64,000 nucleotides of DNA, from the NCBI RefSeq assembly GCF_011752625.1, contig NZ_VWXD01000001.1, forward strand, positions 682,001 through 746,000, written 5' to 3'. Positions within the stretch are counted from its first letter, which is position 1, and each line of letters starts with the position of its first letter. The translations under genes were made by a program, and so were the position numbers. The notes under the pieces are model-generated. The model was not told the origin of the DNA and searched no databases. It saw only the letters and a program-made list of their open reading frames with translations. Source of the DNA: Candidatus Pantoea formicae (lineage in GTDB: Bacteria; Pseudomonadota; Gammaproteobacteria; Enterobacterales; Enterobacteriaceae). Shown here in pieces: positions 1-7,843 of this stretch.

Positions 1-243
1 ACAGTGAAGGGCATCTTTTACGAACGTGGTTGGGGGGCAGCAGCAGATTTTCCCGGCATCGTATTGGACACCAACGCCGGTTATGTCAAAGGTTCACTGT
101 TCTTCTCGGATAACCTCACGTCACATTGGCCAATGCTGGACGCGTTCGAGGACGGTTATGATCGAGTGGATGTTGAAGTCACCACCCTCGAAGGCGAGAA
201 AGTCACGGCGTGGATTTATCAGTTGCAGCCACAGCTGCGTTAA
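1..243 (+). CDS. Gamma-glutamylcyclotransferase-family protein (5' end outside window)
   Basis: This is the C-terminal part of a small GGCT/AIG2-like fold protein. The frame is already open at base 1, so the true start lies upstream of the window; the GTG at 4 is probably internal. The visible pattern (KGIFYERGWGAAADFPGIVLD, a GYVKGSLF strand, then HWPMLDAFEDGYDRVDVEV and a final AWIYQL strand) is typical of the family. Members cleave gamma-glutamyl bonds or act as cyclotransferases, but the catalytic Glu region cannot be judged reliably from this fragment. Its 3' end overlaps the convergent LLM gene by 41 bp. Family assignment is fairly firm; the substrate is unknown. Confidence 0.7.
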   Translation, partial: TVKGIFYERGWGAAADFPGIVLDTNAGYVKGSLFFSDNLTSHWPMLDAFEDGYDRVDVEVTTLEGEKVTAWIYQLQPQLR

Positions 244-1270
244 TCTGCCCTCTTTTTTTCCAACCTAATTCAGGTGCTACGCCAAGGATAAAGTCACTGA
301 TAATCTGTTGATACTCGGCGTGGCTGAACTCATAGGGCAACTCCACGCGGAACTCGTCTACTTCGCGCAGAATCGGATCGTTAATTAACTGCGCGACAAT
401 TTCCTCACTGCTGCCCACAATATCCTGCGAGAAAAGAATGCGCTTCGGCCCCTGTGGCTCCAGAGTGCGCTGATAGCGGCTGGCAGCAAAATCCTGATAG
501 CGCTTGATGGTGGATGGACTGGCACTGTCGGTAGGGATGATAACGCGGCCAGCTGCAATGCGCGGTCGATGGGTAGCGTCCGCTGCCCAATATTGTCTAA
601 AGGTACGAATTAAGGCCAGTTGAGCGTCATGATAATCGAGGCTGACTTCTGCTGATGTGAGATTTCCGATCAGCAAATTGAACTGGTTTTCAGCGGCCCA
701 TTGAATAGAACGATGTGAGTTGCCGCCATACCACAGGCGTTGCGCGAGTTGAGGTGCGGCGGGCTGCACTCTGGGCCGCTGGCGATTACCGGGTGAAAGG
801 ATAACCGTCTCATCATCGCCAAAGTAACGTCCACGGATGTTGAGTTGTAATCGTTTAAGGCGTTCATAGCTGAAGTCCTGCTGCTGCCAGTCACCGTGAA
901 ACACCTCATCGCCAATCAGCTCAACGTGATTGGGCGTACCTGCACTTAGCCCGACATTCAGCCTGCCAGCGGATAATACCTCCACGGTCATAAGGTCTTC
1001 CGCCAGACGAAGTGGGCTTTCATAGCCCATTTGAATCACAGCACTGCCTAATTCAATCGTTCGCGTCCGCTGCGTGGCGGCAGCCAAAAATACGCTGGCG
1101 GAAGAGACGCCATGCTCCAAGTGACGTTGACGCACCCAAGCGCCGTCATAACCGAGTTGTTCACCCAAAACGATTAATTGTAAGGTCTCTTCCAGCCCCT
1201 GCTGTGGCGCATCATCCGCATAGTTGCCTGGTGTAAGAAATGAAAGGTGTGAGATGTTAACGGACGGCAT
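203..1270 (-). CDS. LLM class flavin-dependent oxidoreductase
   Basis: A luciferase-like monooxygenase of 355 residues, expected to be a TIM-barrel FMN enzyme using reduced flavin. Family features are an early FLTPGNY segment, GLEETLQLIVLGEQLGYDGAW (helix followed by the GYDGAW strand), RTRTIELGSAV, a LRLAEDLMTVEVLSAGRL block, and WYGGNSHRSIQWAAE near residue 190. I chose the ATG at 1270 because conserved sequence begins there; an in-frame GTG/ATG extension to 1303 adds only unconserved residues. It overlaps the end of the convergent GGCT gene. The substrate cannot be inferred, and no flavin reductase partner is adjacent. Confidence 0.85.
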   Translation of the reverse strand: MPSVNISHLSFLTPGNYADDAPQQGLEETLQLIVLGEQLGYDGAWVRQRHLEHGVSSASVFLAAATQRTRTIELGSAVIQMGYESPLRLAEDLMTVEVLSAGRLNVGLSAGTPNHVELIGDEVFHGDWQQQDFSYERLKRLQLNIRGRYFGDDETVILSPGNRQRPRVQPAAPQLAQRLWYGGNSHRSIQWAAENQFNLLIGNLTSAEVSLDYHDAQLALIRTFRQYWAADATHRPRIAAGRVIIPTDSASPSTIKRYQDFAASRYQRTLEPQGPKRILFSQDIVGSSEEIVAQLINDPILREVDEFRVELPYEFSHAEYQQIISDFILGVAPELGWKKRGQINAAVAATDKSTP

Positions 1271-1359
1271 GACTATTCTTCCTTTATCGATCAACATCCA
1301 CAAATTATGACGGTGACCCTTTTAAGGAAGAAATAACCTATTCAGCATTGGTTATCTGA

Positions 1360-2400
1360 TTATTCACTCATCTCACGCTCTCCGAGATGCCAGATTTTCT
1401 CTGCATAACGGCCTATCAGTGCGAGTGAGGCCGCGAGAACCAGGAAGAATACAACCTTGTGTAAACCATCCCAGAAATATTCGAAATAACGGGTATACAA
1501 ATTAATCGCCAGAAATGTGATGCCAAAACGACGCAGCATGCTGTCATCGGTTTTTAATCCAATACCGATACAAACTCCTGATGCCAATGCGAACAACAGT
1601 GCCCAAGGCAGCAGCGCCAGGCGGCTGGTGTCGTACCAATTGTCGATATCATAGTTGCCAAAAATCGACATAATCCATAAAGCAATAAACAGACAGGTCA
1701 GACCCATGACTTTGCTGACGGTAAACAAATGACGTTTAATCAACACAGGTTGCAACAAGAAGCACAACAGCAGTAAACCCGCACCGAAGAAAATAAAACG
1801 AATCGGGTAATTCATGCCTAACCAATACGCGCCCCAGCCAGACATATAACCGGTTTCGGCGCCGAACGCGTTAGCGAGAGAGAGCAGAAAGAACAGCCAC
1901 ACCAAACCTGAACGCCCAAAATAACCGATCAAGCCATACAGCACCGATCCTGCAAGAAATAGCGGTGCAATATTGCCACTGCCGTTATCCAGCATCACGC
2001 CAATTTGCCAAAGTGCAATGGCGGAACTGAGCACGCCAAGAAACAATATGGCTTCAGTACTGTAATGCCACTGTTTTTCCTGATGTTGACGAGTGAATCC
2101 CCAACCAAAAAACATGATGGCTAAGATAAGGGGAAGTCCGATACGTGCTACTGACGAAAAGGCAAACCATGCGAGGATTTGTGCCAGTAAATCGCTGTCA
2201 GAGAAGAGACTGCCGAAGGCAATAACGATACAGGCTAACGCTGTCCAAAACGCATATTGGCTCAGTCTTCGCCAATCAAACACCACTCGCGTCAAGGTTC
2301 CGGCTAAACGCTGATGATCCTCAGTGGTGATCGCCCTTTCCTGCTGCCATTGTGCCAACGCCTGACGAATAATCTTTTCCTGCTTACGTGTGACGCGCAT
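1360..2400 (-). CDS. DUF2157-like polytopic membrane protein
   Basis: A protein of 346 residues with a charged, probably cytoplasmic N-terminal domain of about 60 residues (helical, KQEKIIRQALAQWQQ) followed by roughly nine to ten hydrophobic segments ending in a short basic tail. This layout matches DUF2157-type inner membrane proteins, whose function is not established. The ATG at 2400 begins the conserved helix; an upstream in-frame start at 2445 adds a low-complexity leader. It is divergent from the MBL-fold gene with 87 bp between the start codons. No catalytic motif was recognised. Confidence 0.65.
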   Translation of the reverse strand: MRVTRKQEKIIRQALAQWQQERAITTEDHQRLAGTLTRVVFDWRRLSQYAFWTALACIVIAFGSLFSDSDLLAQILAWFAFSSVARIGLPLILAIMFFGWGFTRQHQEKQWHYSTEAILFLGVLSSAIALWQIGVMLDNGSGNIAPLFLAGSVLYGLIGYFGRSGLVWLFFLLSLANAFGAETGYMSGWGAYWLGMNYPIRFIFFGAGLLLLCFLLQPVLIKRHLFTVSKVMGLTCLFIALWIMSIFGNYDIDNWYDTSRLALLPWALLFALASGVCIGIGLKTDDSMLRRFGITFLAINLYTRYFEYFWDGLHKVVFFLVLAASLALIGRYAEKIWHLGEREMSE

Positions 2401-2487
2401 ATCTCTTCCCTGCTGTGGTGGTTGCCGCACATTAGCACGTATCACGCCAGGCTAAAATTAATACAAACCGCGTAATGGAGCATTGAG

Positions 2488-3276
2488 ATGATTAAACTTT
2501 GCACCGCTTGTAGCACCTCCTACGAAGATGATGCAAGCATCCGACATTGTAAGATTTGCGAAGACGAGCGCCAATTTGTGCCGGTGAGTGGGCAGCATTG
2601 GCTGGCACTCTCTGATTTGTGCGCTACCCACCAAAATAAATGGCAGCAACATCAGCCAGGATTATTTAGCTTACAAACAGTGCCAGCTTTTGCCATCAAT
2701 CAGCGTGCATTTTTATTACAAACCGTGCATGGCAATATTCTGTGGGATTGTATTGCCAACTTAGACTCAGCAACAGAAACCCTGATTCAGGCTTTAGGCG
2801 GTATTCACGCTATCGCGATTTCACATCCTCACTATTACAGTACGATGCAGGATTGGGCAGCAACGTTTAATGCTCCGGTATATTTGCATGCGGATGATCG
2901 GCAATGGATTATGCGTCAAAGCCCGTATATTCAGTGCTGGCAAGGTGACGAACTGGATATCATACCGGAGGTTAAACTGTTGCGGCTGGGTGGGCATTTC
3001 GCAGGTGGATCGGTACTTCACTGGGCAGAGCGTGGTGGCATATTGCTGAGTGGCGATATTGTGCAGGTGGCACCAGGCGCCAATACGGTTTCCTTTATGT
3101 GGAGTTATCCCAATATGTTACCGCTCTCAGCCTCTGCCCTGCGCACACTGGTTCACCGCCTTGATAAGGTGATTTTCTCGCAAATCTTTGGTGCTTTTGC
3201 CGGACGAGAAATTACCCAAGATGCTCAGCAGATTGTCAGACAGGCAGCGGCGCGTTATCTCAACTGCCTGCGATGA
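2488..3276 (+). CDS. MBL-fold metallo-hydrolase-like protein with N-terminal zinc ribbon
   Basis: A protein of 262 residues. An N-terminal Cys-x2-Cys (C5, C8) and Cys-x2-Cys (C21, C24) pair suggests a small zinc ribbon. A metallo-beta-lactamase fold follows: the metal motif region reads ISHPHYYSTM (H113, H115), then GGHFAGG (H170) and LLSGD (D190). The classical HxHxDH is changed, with Tyr where Asp/His are expected, so metal binding may be mononuclear or altered. No substrate can be assigned. The 3' end lies 3 bp from the convergent ABC-type membrane gene. The ATG at 2488 directly precedes the first Cys pair and has GGAG just upstream. Confidence 0.75.
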   Translation: MIKLCTACSTSYEDDASIRHCKICEDERQFVPVSGQHWLALSDLCATHQNKWQQHQPGLFSLQTVPAFAINQRAFLLQTVHGNILWDCIANLDSATETLIQALGGIHAIAISHPHYYSTMQDWAATFNAPVYLHADDRQWIMRQSPYIQCWQGDELDIIPEVKLLRLGGHFAGGSVLHWAERGGILLSGDIVQVAPGANTVSFMWSYPNMLPLSASALRTLVHRLDKVIFSQIFGAFAGREITQDAQQIVRQAAARYLNCLR

Positions 3277-3279
3277 AGT

Positions 3280-4176
3280 TTATTTCGCTAATCCGGTATT
3301 GACGCGTTTGCCAATCTCTTTGAGCTGTGAATACTTTTCAAGCAATGCTGGGCCATCATCAAGACTCATGGCAAACATCCATAAATAGGTCATCACGGAA
3401 TAAATGTGCCCTGCGCTCATTCCGCCTTTTAGCGCCATCACCGTAATCGTAATGCCAAACAGCAGTGCTGAGGCAACACCAATCGATAAGTAACTCATCG
3501 CTTCACGATCGGACAGACGGATGCGCACCCTTGCCAGGAAATGATAATGCCGATGCAGTTTCTGTTCTCCAGCACTACTAACAAAGCCCACTTCCCGTTC
3601 AAGCCTGTCGTTCATACGCGCAATTAACGCTTCGTTAGTGCGTGTGTAATGCGGCAGAAAGCCAGCGAACAGCACCAAAATTGTCAGGCAAACTAAGCCC
3701 GCCCAAGGTTCGATGGTCAACAACATCACCACTGCACCACACATAGATGCGGTAGAGGTGATCAGCATAGGCAGATGTGTTTCGAAAAAATCAACGAATT
3801 GTCGTGACAGCGTCACCCTGGCAGCAATGGCAGAATGGCTATGCGCCTCTTCGCGCTGCGCAAGGATCACAGGCACTGCAAGACCTGCGTAGATCCGTGC
3901 AAAAGTTCGCGTATCCATGGTGCGACGTGCGGCACCAATCATCCACATCACCAATACCAAACCGGCATAGAAAAGACCATGTAGTGCGTGGCCGTGCATG
4001 ATGGCGTTAATCGCAAACCCCGCCAGTAGTGGATAAAGCAGATAAACCACATTTTCAGCGATGACCAGCATGAGCGTCAGAAGTAGTTTTTTCTTGTTTC
4101 GTTTTGCCAGCACTTTCAGGGTATTGAGGGCGCTGTGTGACGCCACGTTTTCGAGGTTTTCAGGTATGATTTGCAT
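3280..4176 (-). CDS. ABC transporter six-transmembrane-domain protein without ATPase domain
   Basis: A protein of 298 residues matching only the membrane half of an ABC exporter: five to six hydrophobic segments between residues 30 and 270, with a charged EREVGFVSSAGEQKLHRHYH stretch in the position of the coupling region. There are no Walker A, signature or Walker B motifs, and no separate nucleotide-binding gene is adjacent. The start at 4176 (ATG, MQIIPENLEN) is preferred; a longer frame to 4320 runs across the operator region and into the divergent tetR gene. The intergenic palindromes suggest repression by the neighbouring TetR protein. Whether it transports, or uses an ATPase encoded elsewhere, is unknown. 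Confidence 0.7.
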   Translation of the reverse strand: MQIIPENLENVASHSALNTLKVLAKRNKKKLLLTLMLVIAENVVYLLYPLLAGFAINAIMHGHALHGLFYAGLVLVMWMIGAARRTMDTRTFARIYAGLAVPVILAQREEAHSHSAIAARVTLSRQFVDFFETHLPMLITSTASMCGAVVMLLTIEPWAGLVCLTILVLFAGFLPHYTRTNEALIARMNDRLEREVGFVSSAGEQKLHRHYHFLARVRIRLSDREAMSYLSIGVASALLFGITITVMALKGGMSAGHIYSVMTYLWMFAMSLDDGPALLEKYSQLKEIGKRVNTGLAK

Positions 4177-4197
4177 AAGATTAGGTTCAAATTGAGC

Positions 4198-4249
4198 TTT
4201 TGAGCGATTGCTCAAAAGTGGTGAAATTGTATTTGAGCGGCTGCTCAAA
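4198..4249. promoter_or_regulatory. Two palindromic TetR operators
   Basis: Two near-identical inverted repeats lie between the divergent ABC-membrane and tetR genes. The first is TTTTGAGC-GATT-GCTCAAAA at 4198-4217 (perfect 8-bp arms). The second is TTTGAGC-GGCT-GCTCAAA at 4232-4249 (perfect 7-bp arms). Their centres are 33 bp apart, about three helical turns, so two dimers would bind the same DNA face. A half-site TTGAGC also occurs at 4192-4197. The geometry is what TetR regulators usually recognise; assignment to this TetR is inference from position. Confidence 0.75.
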
Positions 4250-4265
4250 GTCAACGGTGGTGGTG

Positions 4266-4838
4266 ATGAAAGAGACAACAGCGGAGTTGCGTGAAAAGAT
4301 CCTGGACACAGCGGTCGCACTGTTTATTGAAAAGGGATTGGAGAATGTGAAAACGCGCGAGTTAACGACACAACTCGGCCTGTCACGCAGCCACATCTAT
4401 CACTATTTTCCCGACTGGGCGACCTTGTGCCTGGAAGCCTGTGGCCGATTTGCGCAGCGTGATTTGCAGGTATTTACCCGGGATATTGAACAACTGCCCT
4501 TCACTGAACGCCTGGAAGCGTTTATCAGTAGCTATTTACCGCAGGAACCGGATGCAGTGTGGCAGCTGTACAGTTCTCTTTGGCGTAAAGCGACAACTGA
4601 AGCGGCGTATGCGCAATTGGCCACGCAATTGACACAACATTGGCAAGCATTGATGGCGGGAATCATAGAGGATGGCATCAGTACAGGTGCATTTCGTGAA
4701 GCAAATGCCCAGCAGGTGGCACGTCAACTCAGCGCCATGTTAAATGGCTATGCGGATTTACTGATTGTGGTGCAACAGACTGAAGCGCGGGAACAGGCGA
4801 TAAACGATTTACGTGCCTTTATTAAACTCGCGCTTTAA
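4266..4838 (+). CDS. TetR/AcrR family transcriptional regulator
   Basis: A repressor of 190 residues. The N-terminal DNA-binding domain shows the family pattern: REKILDTAVALFIEKG, then a helix-turn-helix around residues 28-47 (TRELTTQLGLSRSHIYHYF) and the following DWATLCLEA helix. The C-terminal ligand domain is helical and unassigned. The ATG at 4266 sits just after the operators; frames starting earlier would translate the operators themselves. It is divergent from the ABC-membrane-domain gene and probably represses both that gene and itself through the palindromes at 4198-4249. Confidence 0.85.
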   Translation: MKETTAELREKILDTAVALFIEKGLENVKTRELTTQLGLSRSHIYHYFPDWATLCLEACGRFAQRDLQVFTRDIEQLPFTERLEAFISSYLPQEPDAVWQLYSSLWRKATTEAAYAQLATQLTQHWQALMAGIIEDGISTGAFREANAQQVARQLSAMLNGYADLLIVVQQTEAREQAINDLRAFIKLAL

Positions 4839-4856
4839 GTTGCCGAACTCTCTGTT

Positions 4857-5060
4857 TCAGGAAGTGGTTAATGAATTATCGGTGGTGGCGACAAAATAGG
4901 CATCGCGTTTTTCAATCGTGACACCGCGATCGCGCCAATAGGCTGCCATGTTGAAAAACGCATCGCTGGTGAGATTGAAGCCAATAATAACTGAAGAGTG
5001 CTTACCGCTACTGAGAAACTTGTTCAACTGCTCCATGTTCAACGCTTTAACAGACTCCAT
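4857..5060 (-). CDS. Small hypothetical protein (67 residues)
   Basis: A short frame encoding an acidic/neutral soluble protein (ESVKALNMEQLNKFLSSGKH..., then VIIGFNLTSDAFFNMAAYWRDRGVTIEKRDAYFV). It has two adjacent ATG codons (5063 and 5060); a GGGAGAAG ribosome site lies upstream, and spacing favours the second ATG. A perfect 12-bp inverted repeat sits 20 bp upstream, consistent with a real leader. I do not recognise the family. The start signal and balanced composition argue that it is translated, but this is not proven. Confidence 0.5.
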   Translation of the reverse strand: MESVKALNMEQLNKFLSSGKHSSVIIGFNLTSDAFFNMAAYWRDRGVTIEKRDAYFVATTDNSLTTS

Positions 5061-5080
5061 CATCTTCTCCCGATCTATAA

Positions 5081-5110
5081 CAAGATAATCTGCATCAACA
5101 GATTATCTTG
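5081..5110. promoter_or_regulatory. Perfect 12-bp inverted repeat upstream of the 67-residue gene
   Basis: CAAGATAATCTG at 5081-5092 and its exact reverse complement at 5099-5110 are separated by six bases (CATCAA). It could be an operator for a dimeric regulator or a hairpin in the leader RNA of the minus-strand small gene. No T-run follows on either strand, so it is not a typical terminator. Confidence 0.5.
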
Positions 5111-5411
5111 TAAGTATCAGGACGCACAATGCAGTTATATTAATATTACGTTCTGCGAAAATTACAATGACATTCGACGAACCTCACCCCAACAACCCGC
5201 AGAAATACTGATAAATGAGATCGATCTCAAGTTGAGATAAAGCCCAAGATCGCAACTCCGAGCCTGAAATCTTCGGTTTTTCTAAATTATTTCCTGTTGG
5301 ATATATCAGCAAAACACAATGTCAGTCACGGGGATTAATTACTAAAAAGTATGATTGAGCGATTTTTTGAGCTGCATGAAATTCAAGCGAACGCGCTCCC
5401 AATGGATGTAC
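5111..5411. other. Intergenic stretch, no gene seen
   Basis: AT-rich spacer between the divergent small gene and the metQ-like gene. Reading both strands I see no convincing coding frame. A weak CCGA/TCGG hairpin followed by TTTTT occurs near 5256-5282, too weak to call. The MetJ-like boxes begin at 5412. Confidence 0.4.
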
Positions 5412-5427
5412 AGACGTCCAGACGTAT
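5412..5427. promoter_or_regulatory. Tandem MetJ boxes (met operator)
   Basis: Two adjacent octamers, AGACGTCC and AGACGTAT, match the MetJ consensus AGACGTCT at 7/8 and 6/8 positions. MetJ binds tandem octamers as paired dimers. The site lies 40 bp upstream of the metQ-like start and abuts a TATATT sequence at 5425-5430 that could be the -10 element, so methionine repression is expected. Confidence 0.7.
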
Positions 5428-5466
5428 ATTATAGTCCTTCCCCTACGTTTCTATGGGACCTGTGTC

Positions 5467-6267
5467 ATGAAAAAAATTGTGCTTTCCACCCTGCTCGCTG
5501 CTGCCGTTTCCCTGCTCAGCGCATGCGATAACCAAAAAGATAATGCCATCAAAGTTGCGATTAATACCGGACCTGATGAGGCGATCTGGCAGACTGTGAA
5601 GCAGGTAGCGCATGATAAGTATCATCTGGATGTCGATGTCGTTGCATTTAACGATTACGTGCAGCCAAACGAGGCGCTGCGCAATAAGGATGTTGATGTC
5701 AACGCCTTCCAAAGCCTGCCTTACCTGGAAATGCAGTCAAAAGAGCGCGGCTATAAATTTGCTGTCGTCACCAACACCTTCGTGTTCCCGATTGCAGGAT
5801 ACTCGCGCAAGATTAAAACCCTGGCCGAGTTGCCTGAGGGTGCTACTGTCACCATTTCTAACGAAGCGACCACTCTGGGCCGCAGTTTGTTATTGCTACA
5901 AGCACAAGGTCTGATCAAAGTGAAGCCGGAAGCAGGTCTGCTGCCGACAACACTGGATATCACAGACAATCCTAAGAAGCTGAAAATCGTTGAAGTCGAT
6001 ACCCCACAGTTGGCACGCACGTTAGACGATCCGCAGGTTTATATCTCGATCATCAATAACAACTTTGCTGCGCTGGTGAATCTTTCTGCCTCGCGTGACG
6101 GCATGTTTATGGAAGGCAAAGCCTCACCATACGTGAATGCCATTGTGGCGCGTGAAGACAACAAAGACAGTGCCAACGTGCAGAAATTGAAAGAAGCTTT
6201 CCAGTCACAGCAAGTGCTGGATAAAGCTAACGAGATTTATAAAGGCGATATTATTAAAGGCTGGTAA
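5467..6267 (+). CDS. MetQ/NlpA-family methionine-binding lipoprotein
   Basis: Periplasmic substrate-binding lipoprotein of 266 residues. A signal peptide ends in the lipobox LLSAC with Cys20; Asp at the +2 position predicts retention at the inner membrane. The body follows E. coli NlpA/MetQ closely (NTFVFPIAGYSRKIK, LGRSLLLLQAQGL, LLPTTLDITDNP, SPYVNAIVAREDNK, terminal GW). Members bind methionine for the MetNI ABC transporter. Here no metN or metI is adjacent, so it is an orphan like nlpA, but its promoter carries MetJ boxes, which supports a role in methionine or a related sulfur amino acid. Confidence 0.88.
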   Translation: MKKIVLSTLLAAAVSLLSACDNQKDNAIKVAINTGPDEAIWQTVKQVAHDKYHLDVDVVAFNDYVQPNEALRNKDVDVNAFQSLPYLEMQSKERGYKFAVVTNTFVFPIAGYSRKIKTLAELPEGATVTISNEATTLGRSLLLLQAQGLIKVKPEAGLLPTTLDITDNPKKLKIVEVDTPQLARTLDDPQVYISIINNNFAALVNLSASRDGMFMEGKASPYVNAIVAREDNKDSANVQKLKEAFQSQQVLDKANEIYKGDIIKGW

Positions 6268-6275
6268 TAGCCTAT

Positions 6276-6305
6276 TATAGGGGCGTCCTACAGGACCCCC
6301 CTATA
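6276..6305. terminator. Hairpin between metQ-like and SDR genes (possible terminator)
   Basis: TATAGGGGCGTCC at 6276-6288 pairs with GGACCCCCCTATA at 6293-6305 with one mismatch and a four-base loop. It sits between convergent 3' ends. Neither side is followed by a strong T-run, so termination efficiency is uncertain. Confidence 0.45.
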
Positions 6306-6382
6306 AAGGCTTGACTGAAAAGGTTTGGTAACAGACCGCTCAACTGACAATCATCATGTCATATCAGTATTTCGCGTTGAGG

Positions 6383-7492
6383 TTATTTAAAATCCACTTC
6401 CATTAATTCCGCAATGGTTGCATCTTTCGTCGAGGTGACGCAGCGATGCAGATAATCAGTGAATTTTGACGATGGCGGCATGCCCAACTCCAGCAATTTA
6501 TCATTGCTGAAAACCACATTGAGCTTTGAAAAGTGGCCATAGAGATTCATCGCTCTCAGCACAATACGCTCGTTGCAGGGGCCAAACAGAGACGAGAAGC
6601 TTTTCTTACTTTCAGCCAACTCCCGGTAGTTGACCTTTTGATACGTCTCTGCCACTGGAATCTGACCTGAAGCCTTTGCCATCGCTTTATCAATTTCGGC
6701 AAAGGTCACACTGCTGTGGAGTCCAGCAGAAATATGAATAATACTTTTATCGACGTTCTCGGCGGTCAGCAATAATTCCAATGCATCTGCGCAGTAATCT
6801 ACTGGCACCACATCAATGCGGTCCTCCAGTTCACACATGAACTTACCCAGCGTAAGGGCCATGCGGAACACCCAGAAAATACTCGGCGAGGGGGTGCAGC
6901 CGTGATCGGAATGGCCAACCACGATAGAAGGCCGAGCAATGACCAGTGGCAAATTCGGCAGCGATTCGGTCATCATTTTTTCTACCGTGGCTTTACTCCA
7001 GGTGTATTCCACAATGTGCTGATCGCGCAGCGTATTCAATTCGCTTTCGGTCACCAAGGTATTGGCTTCGGGGGCGCAAGACATGGCGGTCCCTACGTGA
7101 ATGAATCGCTTTAAACCACTCACCAGGCTCATACGGCGGGCAAACTGGAACGTCCCTTCTACGTTCACTTTCCAAATATAAGGGTTGGTACCAAATGAGG
7201 CGACGGCGGCGCAGTTCATCACATGTGTCACCGCATCCAGTCGCGCATCGTCCGTGAATCGTTCCGGCTCAGCCAAATCCCCGATTAAAATATTTTCTGC
7301 AGTTAACGTATTCAGCAAACTAGCATCCACACCGAACTTGGCCAAATTCCCTTGAAGCCGCGTCAATCCTTCGGACGGTGAATCACCGCGCACCAACAGG
7401 AGCAAACGGTTATTTTCTCTTTTCTTTAATAAATTCACGGTAACCGCGCCGCCCAGGAAGCCAGTCGCGCCAGTAACAAGAATCGTATTCAT
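6383..7492 (-). CDS. Extended SDR / fatty acyl-CoA reductase-like NAD(P)-binding protein
   Basis: A protein of 369 residues with an N-terminal Rossmann motif TGATGFLGG (residues 7-15), a following LLLLVRG strand, the DAVTHVMNCAAVASF block, and a YTWSK catalytic Tyr-x3-Lys near residue 165. It then shows the ARPSIVVG segment seen in NAD_binding_4 (male-sterility) proteins, which include reductase domains of fatty acyl-CoA and thioester reductases. No acyl carrier or ligase gene is adjacent, so substrate and product are unknown. It stands alone, convergent with the metQ-like gene and divergent from kup. Confidence 0.75.
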   Translation of the reverse strand: MNTILVTGATGFLGGAVTVNLLKKRENNRLLLLVRGDSPSEGLTRLQGNLAKFGVDASLLNTLTAENILIGDLAEPERFTDDARLDAVTHVMNCAAVASFGTNPYIWKVNVEGTFQFARRMSLVSGLKRFIHVGTAMSCAPEANTLVTESELNTLRDQHIVEYTWSKATVEKMMTESLPNLPLVIARPSIVVGHSDHGCTPSPSIFWVFRMALTLGKFMCELEDRIDVVPVDYCADALELLLTAENVDKSIIHISAGLHSSVTFAEIDKAMAKASGQIPVAETYQKVNYRELAESKKSFSSLFGPCNERIVLRAMNLYGHFSKLNVVFSNDKLLELGMPPSSKFTDYLHRCVTSTKDATIAELMEVDFK

Positions 7493-7843
7493 AGTGTCGA
7501 TCTACAGGTCAGTTTTGATCAAAAGGATTGCGTCGAATGTAGAACAGGCAAGATAAATGGCGGATAAATGTGTTTGGGTGGTGGTGGGAAAAATACGTTC
7601 CGGTTAGTAACCGTTTAACTGTGATGAATTTATGATCGCCAGTCGTCAGTTTGCTTCTGATTTATCGACTATTCTGAGATCAAAAAGTAAACCGAGATAT
7701 AAAAATGTCGTAAAAATTTCACTGCCTGGCGTAAAAATGCAGTGCATAAAATCGCCACCTGCTATTCACCTGGCAGGGAAAAAGGTATGTTCGCCATCAT
7801 ACACAGCCATCGCTGCTCCACGCTGAAAAGAAACAGGAAATCT
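7493..7843. other. Intergenic region upstream of kup
   Basis: About 350 bp between the divergent SDR and kup genes. AT-rich blocks that could hold promoters are present, but I see no clear -35/-10 pair, riboswitch or operator. A frame open from 7742 into kup is an N-terminal extension without conserved sequence. An AGGAA ribosome site lies 6-7 bases before the kup ATG. Confidence 0.4.

Noticed and set aside
5240..5290. Terminator-like CCGA/TCGG hairpin plus T-run upstream of the metQ-like gene
   Set aside because: Only four pairs with an eleven-base loop; no gene reads into it.
7742..7843. 34-residue N-terminal extension of Kup
   Set aside because: The ATG at 7844 has a good ribosome site and gives exactly the usual 622-residue length.
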